From: Bacteroidota bacterium
GTDB taxonomy: Bacteria; Bacteroidota; Bacteroidia; Chitinophagales; Saprospiraceae
Direction of reading: 5' to 3'
Length of the DNA stretch: 36,854 nt
Assembly: GCA_024642705.1 (NCBI GenBank)
Contig: JAHEAQ010000053.1
Coordinates: forward strand, 1-36,854
Shown: piece after piece, positions 32,600 to 36,854 of the stretch
Position numbering within the stretch: position 1 is the stretch's first letter
How the letters are laid out: every line of letters starts with the position of its first letter
Made by a program: the position numbers and the translations under genes
Notes under the pieces: generated by a model
Database searches by the model: none
The model's input: the letters and a program-made list of their open reading frames with translations, nothing else
Told to the model about the DNA's origin: nothing

Positions 32600-35383
32600 C
32601 TATTTTTTATCTGATTTTTTTGGACTTGGCTCAGGTTTTTTATTAGGATTTTCTTTTTCAACATCCTTTATTGCATCTTCCACGTCCTTAGTTGCTTTTT
32701 CTAGCTTTTCAATATTTTTCTCTTTTTGAGATTTCCCATTATTAATTGGTGCAGGTTTTGGAATTCCTGAATCTTCACTTATTGTTTCAGAGAAAATAAA
32801 TCCTTTTTTATCCGTTGAAACATAAATCGTATCCCCATCAATCAGAGAACCATTCAAAACAAACTTTGCCAATTCGTTTATGATTTCACTTTGAATTACT
32901 CTTTTCAAAGGTCTTGCCCCAAATTGAGGATCGTAACCAAGGTCTGAAAGAAGATCCATAGCTGCTGGTGTCATTTCGATTTTTAAGCCTTGTCTTGCCA
33001 TGTTTTTTTGAACAGATTTCAACAATAAGCCAGCAATCTTTTTAATCTCATCTTTGGTCAAAGGTGAAAACATGACTTTTTCATCAATTCTATTCAAAAA
33101 TTCTGGTCTTAAGTTTTCTTTTAAAGCTTCAAAAACTTCCAATTTAGTAGTTTCAATGATATCTGCTCTATGCTCCTCACCTACTGCATCCAAATCTTCA
33201 AAGTTTTCAAGTATGACGTCTGAACCCATGTTCGAAGTCATAATTATTATGGTGTTTTTAAAATTGGCCTCTCTTCCTTTATTGTCAGTTAATCTACCAT
33301 CGTCCAAAACTTGGAGCAATATGTTGAATGTATCAGGGTGAGCTTTTTCAATCTCATCCAATAATACTATTGAATATGGTCTCCTTCTTACTGCTTCGGT
33401 TAATTGTCCACCTTCGTCATAACCTACATATCCTGGAGGAGCGCCAACGAGCCTTGATACTGAATGCTTTTCTTGATATTCACTCATGTCAATTCTAATG
33501 ATAGCTTTATCATCATCAAAGAGTACATCTGCCAACGTTTTGGCTAATTCAGTTTTTCCAACTCCTGTTGGGCCTAAAAATATAAATGAGCCGATGGGTT
33601 TGTTAGGATCTTGTAAGCCGGCTCTTGATCTTCGGATAGCATTACTGACTGCAACGACAGCTTCTTGTTGTCCAATTAATCTAGAGCCAATCTCATCTTC
33701 CAAATTCAGCAATCTTTCTCGCTCTGTTTTCATCATTTTTTGAAGTGGAATCCCAGTCCATCTTGAAACTACTTCAGCAATATCTTCAGCTGTTACTTCC
33801 TCATTAGTGAATCTGGTACCTTCAGGTAATTCATCTAATTTTTTTTCTACATCTTCAAGTTGCTTTTCTTTATCTTTTAAATCACCATATCTGATCCTTG
33901 CTACTTTTTCAAAATTACTTTCTCTTTCAGCAACTTGAGCAAGATGTTCTAATTGCTCTATTTGTTTCTTGATTTCTTGTGCTTCATCCACTATTTCTTT
34001 CTCACTTTTCCAAGCGGCTGTTATAGAATTAAGTTTTTCACGTGCATTCGCTATCTGCTCAGTAATAAAACTTAATTTCCTGTCATCTTTTTCTCTTTTT
34101 ATGGCTTCTCTTTCTATTTCAAGCTGATTGACTTTTCGTTGCCATTCATCTATTTCTTCAGGAACAGAATCCAATTCAAGTCGCAATTTTGCTGCGGCCT
34201 CATCAATTATATCTATAGCTTTATCTGGTAGATGCCTTTCTGTAATGTATCTATGTGAAAGTTCTGCTGCTGCCACAAGTGCTTCATCTAAAATGGCAAT
34301 CTTATGGTAAACTTCATACCTGTCTTGAATTCCTCTTAAGATTGAAATAGTGTCTTCTACTGATGGTTCATCAATGAAAACTGTCAAAAATCTTCTCACT
34401 AAAGCCTTATCTTTTTCAAAATACTTTTGGTATTCATCCAGTGTAGTAGCACCAATGGTTCTAATTTCACCTCTCGCTAATGCTGGTTTTAAAATATTCG
34501 CCGCATCCATTGCACCATTTCCACCTCCTGCCCCAATGAGGGTGTGAATCTCATCGATGAAAAGAATAAACTCACCGTCTGATTCTTTTACTTCCGATAT
34601 AATTGACTTCAACCTTTCTTCAAATTCTCCTTTATATTTTGCGCCAGCAACAAGAGTTGAAATGTCCAAAACAAATATTTGCTTTGACAATAAGTTTTCT
34701 GGAACATCTTGTTTTACAATTCTCCATGCTATCCCTTCGACAATTGCTGTTTTTCCTACTCCAGCTTCGCCAATAAGTATTGGGTTATTTTTCTTTCTTC
34801 GTGAAAGTATATGGAGAATTCGCCTAATTTCTTCGTCTCGACCTATAATTGGATCTAATTTCCCAGAAGATGCTCTTTCATTAAGATTAATTGCAAATTT
34901 CTTTAATGCGTTATATTGATTATCTCCACTTTGATCAGTAACTTTTCTTCCTTTTCTCAATTCTAAAATAGCATCTTTCATGCCCTGTAGGGTTCCCCCT
35001 AAACCTTTTACAATTTTAGCTGCAGCATCCGTGCCATCAATAATTCCCAATAGTATTAGCTCAACAGAAATGAATTCATCATTGAAATCTTTTAGTAATT
35101 TTTTTGCTTTTGCTAATGCTTTATTAGAATCATTGGACAAAAATTGCTTTCCTCCCCCTTCAACTTTTGGCAAACTGTTGACTTCGTCATATAAGGCAAC
35201 CTTTAATTGACTCATATTTACCCCTAGTTTGTTAAATAAAAATTCAGGAATCTTTTGATCAATTTCTATTATCCCCAAAATCAAATGAGATGTTTCAACT
35301 ACCTGCTGATCTTTTCCTCCAGCAATTTGCTGTCCTCTAAGGATACTTTCTTGAGCTTTTATTGTGAAATTGTCGTATGTCAT
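32600..35383 (-). CDS. clpB: ATP-dependent disaggregase ClpB, with a C-terminal extension
   Basis: A hexameric AAA+ chaperone that extracts proteins from aggregates with DnaK. 927 residues: N-domain (1-145), first AAA+ module with Walker A GEAGVGKT (205-212) and Walker B ILFIDEIHT, the coiled-coil middle domain (about 400-525) that separates ClpB from ClpC and ClpA, and the second AAA+ module with GPTGVGKTE and IVLLDEIEKAHPD. The usual family length is about 860. The last 60-odd residues (about 865-927) are a low-complexity Lys/Glu/Pro/Ser tail, helical in the middle (EKNIEKLEKATKDVEDAI) and ending KPEPSPKKSDKK. It has its own terminator. A 6-bp inverted repeat (TACTTT/AAAGTA at 35418-35430) lies upstream but I recognise no heat-shock element. 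Confidence 0.96.
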   Translation of the reverse strand: MTYDNFTIKAQESILRGQQIAGGKDQQVVETSHLILGIIEIDQKIPEFLFNKLGVNMSQLKVALYDEVNSLPKVEGGGKQFLSNDSNKALAKAKKLLKDFNDEFISVELILLGIIDGTDAAAKIVKGLGGTLQGMKDAILELRKGRKVTDQSGDNQYNALKKFAINLNERASSGKLDPIIGRDEEIRRILHILSRRKKNNPILIGEAGVGKTAIVEGIAWRIVKQDVPENLLSKQIFVLDISTLVAGAKYKGEFEERLKSIISEVKESDGEFILFIDEIHTLIGAGGGNGAMDAANILKPALARGEIRTIGATTLDEYQKYFEKDKALVRRFLTVFIDEPSVEDTISILRGIQDRYEVYHKIAILDEALVAAAELSHRYITERHLPDKAIDIIDEAAAKLRLELDSVPEEIDEWQRKVNQLEIEREAIKREKDDRKLSFITEQIANAREKLNSITAAWKSEKEIVDEAQEIKKQIEQLEHLAQVAERESNFEKVARIRYGDLKDKEKQLEDVEKKLDELPEGTRFTNEEVTAEDIAEVVSRWTGIPLQKMMKTERERLLNLEDEIGSRLIGQQEAVVAVSNAIRRSRAGLQDPNKPIGSFIFLGPTGVGKTELAKTLADVLFDDDKAIIRIDMSEYQEKHSVSRLVGAPPGYVGYDEGGQLTEAVRRRPYSIVLLDEIEKAHPDTFNILLQVLDDGRLTDNKGREANFKNTIIIMTSNMGSDVILENFEDLDAVGEEHRADIIETTKLEVFEALKENLRPEFLNRIDEKVMFSPLTKDEIKKIAGLLLKSVQKNMARQGLKIEMTPAAMDLLSDLGYDPQFGARPLKRVIQSEIINELAKFVLNGSLIDGDTIYVSTDKKGFIFSETISEDSGIPKPAPINNGKSQKEKNIEKLEKATKDVEDAIKDVEKENPNKKPEPSPKKSDKK

Positions 35384-35526
35384 GTTATTTGTATATCTCT
35401 AAATTGATTAAAAATTTTACTTTTAAAGTATTTGCTTAAAAATAATGTCTAATTGATAAGTATCAAATTTTCAGCCATTAAATTTAAGACTTCATTTTCT
35501 GAAAAAATGGCAGTTGTTCGCATGTT

Positions 35527-36825
35527 TTAGCTGCCAAATTTTCTTTTTTGTTTATAAATCAAATAAACCATTGCCGTCAATCCCAATATTGAAATAGCAG
35601 CTTTAATTTGGTTCATTTCATTCCATTCTGGATTCTGGAATGCTTTAGATGCAGCACTGAACAAATTATTCAAACCAACAAAAAAGCAAATACCGATAAT
35701 TATTAAGCTTAAAATGTTTAAAAACAACCCATTTTTATGGATGCCCATAATATCTGGTCTGTTAACAATTAATAAAAGATAACAAGCTACAACAGGAAGG
35801 AGAAATCCATTAATGGCCTGAGCAGTTATTATTACAGGAATAACTTTGAGATTTAGCATTCCAATTATTAAACCAATAACCATAACGCTCATCCACACTA
35901 TTTTAAATCTAAAAGTTTTCTCTTCCCACAAATTTCTATTATCATTAAAAGTACTTTTCGCTGTTATTGCAGCAGCTAAAGGTGCAGTTATAGAAGAACT
36001 TAATCCTGCAGCCATTAATCCGATACCAAATAAAGTACCCATAAACATTCCACCTTTTGTGGTAATTGTTTCTTCCAATAAGCCAAAACTAAATTCTCCA
36101 CTTACATTGGTTCCTACCACCATTATTGCCATAGATATAATTCCCCCAATTAAAATAGCAAAAATTAAACCTATGCGCATTTGATTTAATTGTTGACCAT
36201 GCTTAATTCCATTTCCTAGAAAAATATTGTAGGGAACCATGGTGGTGCCAATTAATCCAATAATCAAAAAGTCAGCGCCTTCTGGCAGGCTTGGAATTAT
36301 CGTACTTTTCCCAAAATCAATAAATCCGATATCTGATTGGAAGGCTACAAATATGAATGAGAATCCCATTATAGCAACCACAATTCCGAGCACGTTGGCA
36401 ATTAATTTATAATTGCTGCTTAGCAATAAAAGAAAACCTATAAGGAAGATAATCCCTGCTCCAATTTGAACATCAATATTTGAAAATAGGGATAGCCCAG
36501 CAACTGCTCCCAAAATATTTCCTGCTTGATAAGCAGCACATCCAAATGCTACAGCAAAAAATATCACTATTAATTGAATCCATTTTCTATCTTTTCCTGT
36601 AGATAGTATTTCACCTATGTTTTTTCCAGAAACTATACTTAATCTTGCTGCAGCTTCTTGAAGCACTACCGTACCTATAATAGAAAAAGTTAAAGCCCAC
36701 ATCAAACTTAATCCAAAACTGGAACCAGCTTTTGAAGCTGTGGTTACTGTTCCTGGTCCAATAAAAGCTGCTGAAATAATTGACCAGAAAAGTATGGATT
36801 TTAGATTTCCTATTAATTTTTGCAT
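35527..36825 (-). CDS. NRAMP-family transporter lacking the canonical metal ligands
   Basis: 432 residues with about eleven transmembrane helices and the LeuT-like NRAMP fold (AGSSFGLSLMW at 33-43 aligns to the AGASFGYQLLW of MntH). In canonical members the metal is bound by Asp and Asn of the DPGN motif (helix 1) and Met of the MPH motif (helix 6). Aligned by eye, the DPGN site is Gly23-Pro-Gly-Thr26 and the helix 6 site is TTMVPYN (194-200), with Val197 in the place of Met and Tyr199 in the place of His. It is probably a member of a divergent NRAMP clade and should not be called MntH. Its substrate is unknown. No neighbouring gene suggests one. Confidence 0.8.
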   Translation of the reverse strand: MQKLIGNLKSILFWSIISAAFIGPGTVTTASKAGSSFGLSLMWALTFSIIGTVVLQEAAARLSIVSGKNIGEILSTGKDRKWIQLIVIFFAVAFGCAAYQAGNILGAVAGLSLFSNIDVQIGAGIIFLIGFLLLLSSNYKLIANVLGIVVAIMGFSFIFVAFQSDIGFIDFGKSTIIPSLPEGADFLIIGLIGTTMVPYNIFLGNGIKHGQQLNQMRIGLIFAILIGGIISMAIMVVGTNVSGEFSFGLLEETITTKGGMFMGTLFGIGLMAAGLSSSITAPLAAAITAKSTFNDNRNLWEEKTFRFKIVWMSVMVIGLIIGMLNLKVIPVIITAQAINGFLLPVVACYLLLIVNRPDIMGIHKNGLFLNILSLIIIGICFFVGLNNLFSAASKAFQNPEWNEMNQIKAAISILGLTAMVYLIYKQKRKFGS

Positions 36826-36854
36826 AAAATGAAAGTAGGGAAAACATTTAAAGT

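Noticed and set aside
1-36854. tRNA, rRNA, CRISPR, insertion sequence or prophage genes
   Set aside because: Reading both strands I found no TpsiC-arm/CCA-like tRNA pattern outside coding genes, no regularly spaced repeats, and no transposase or integrase motifs.

Overview
The window is about 36.9 kb of AT-rich chromosome with ordinary housekeeping and envelope genes. It most likely comes from a free-living member of the Bacteroidota, probably the Cytophagales. The evidence is a SprE/PorW-type TPR lipoprotein of the type IX secretion/gliding machinery, a DUF2723 (TMEM260-like) glycosyltransferase, a five-POTRA BamA next to uppS, very little Shine-Dalgarno sequence before start codons, and several promoters with the Bacteroidota -7 element TAnnTTTG. 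The order-level assignment is an inference. I see no rRNA, tRNA, CRISPR array, insertion sequence, integrase or prophage gene.

Layout. Bases 23-4089 (+) hold a tightly packed reductive pyrimidine catabolism operon: a beta-ureidopropionase-like amidase, preT, preA and a yeast-type cytosine deaminase. The missing step, dihydropyrimidinase, would have to lie upstream of base 1. Bases 4228-7325 (-) encode three exported hydrolases read in the order S51 cyanophycinase-like peptidase, M20 carboxypeptidase-like enzyme, Tat-exported metallophosphoesterase. A serine-beta-lactamase-fold hydrolase (7573-8775, +) diverges from them behind a perfect 14-bp palindrome. Then come aspS with a good promoter, a membrane-anchored VOC protein, a small four-helix membrane protein and the large SprE/PorW-like lipoprotein, which carries a striking Lys/Thr/Pro insert.

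Bases 15039-17207 hold an inner-membrane M23 peptidase, a small HAD protein and a TIGR01777 epimerase whose stop codon overlaps the HAD stop in one CTAG. An orphan oligopeptide-type binding lipoprotein follows (17296-19044). A structured intergenic element with nested inverted repeats separates it from bamA and uppS (19236-22672, -). A small unknown lipoprotein, a WecA/TagO-type phosphotransferase and a Fluc/CrcB fluoride channel follow on +. The last part is all on -: tex, an M28 aminopeptidase, rpiB and a DUF2723 glycosyltransferase (the last three nearly abutting), then clpB with its terminator and a C-terminal extension, and finally an NRAMP-family transporter that has lost all three canonical metal ligands.

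Two points stand out functionally. The first operon links cytosine salvage directly to pyrimidine breakdown. Much of the rest (BamA, UppS, WecA-like enzyme, SprE, M23, DUF2723) serves the cell envelope and its secretion systems. I found no clearly new multi-gene system. The best leads are the ligand-less NRAMP protein, the cytosine deaminase fused by overlap to preA, the exported cyanophycinase/M20/phosphoesterase set, and two noncoding inverted-repeat elements.
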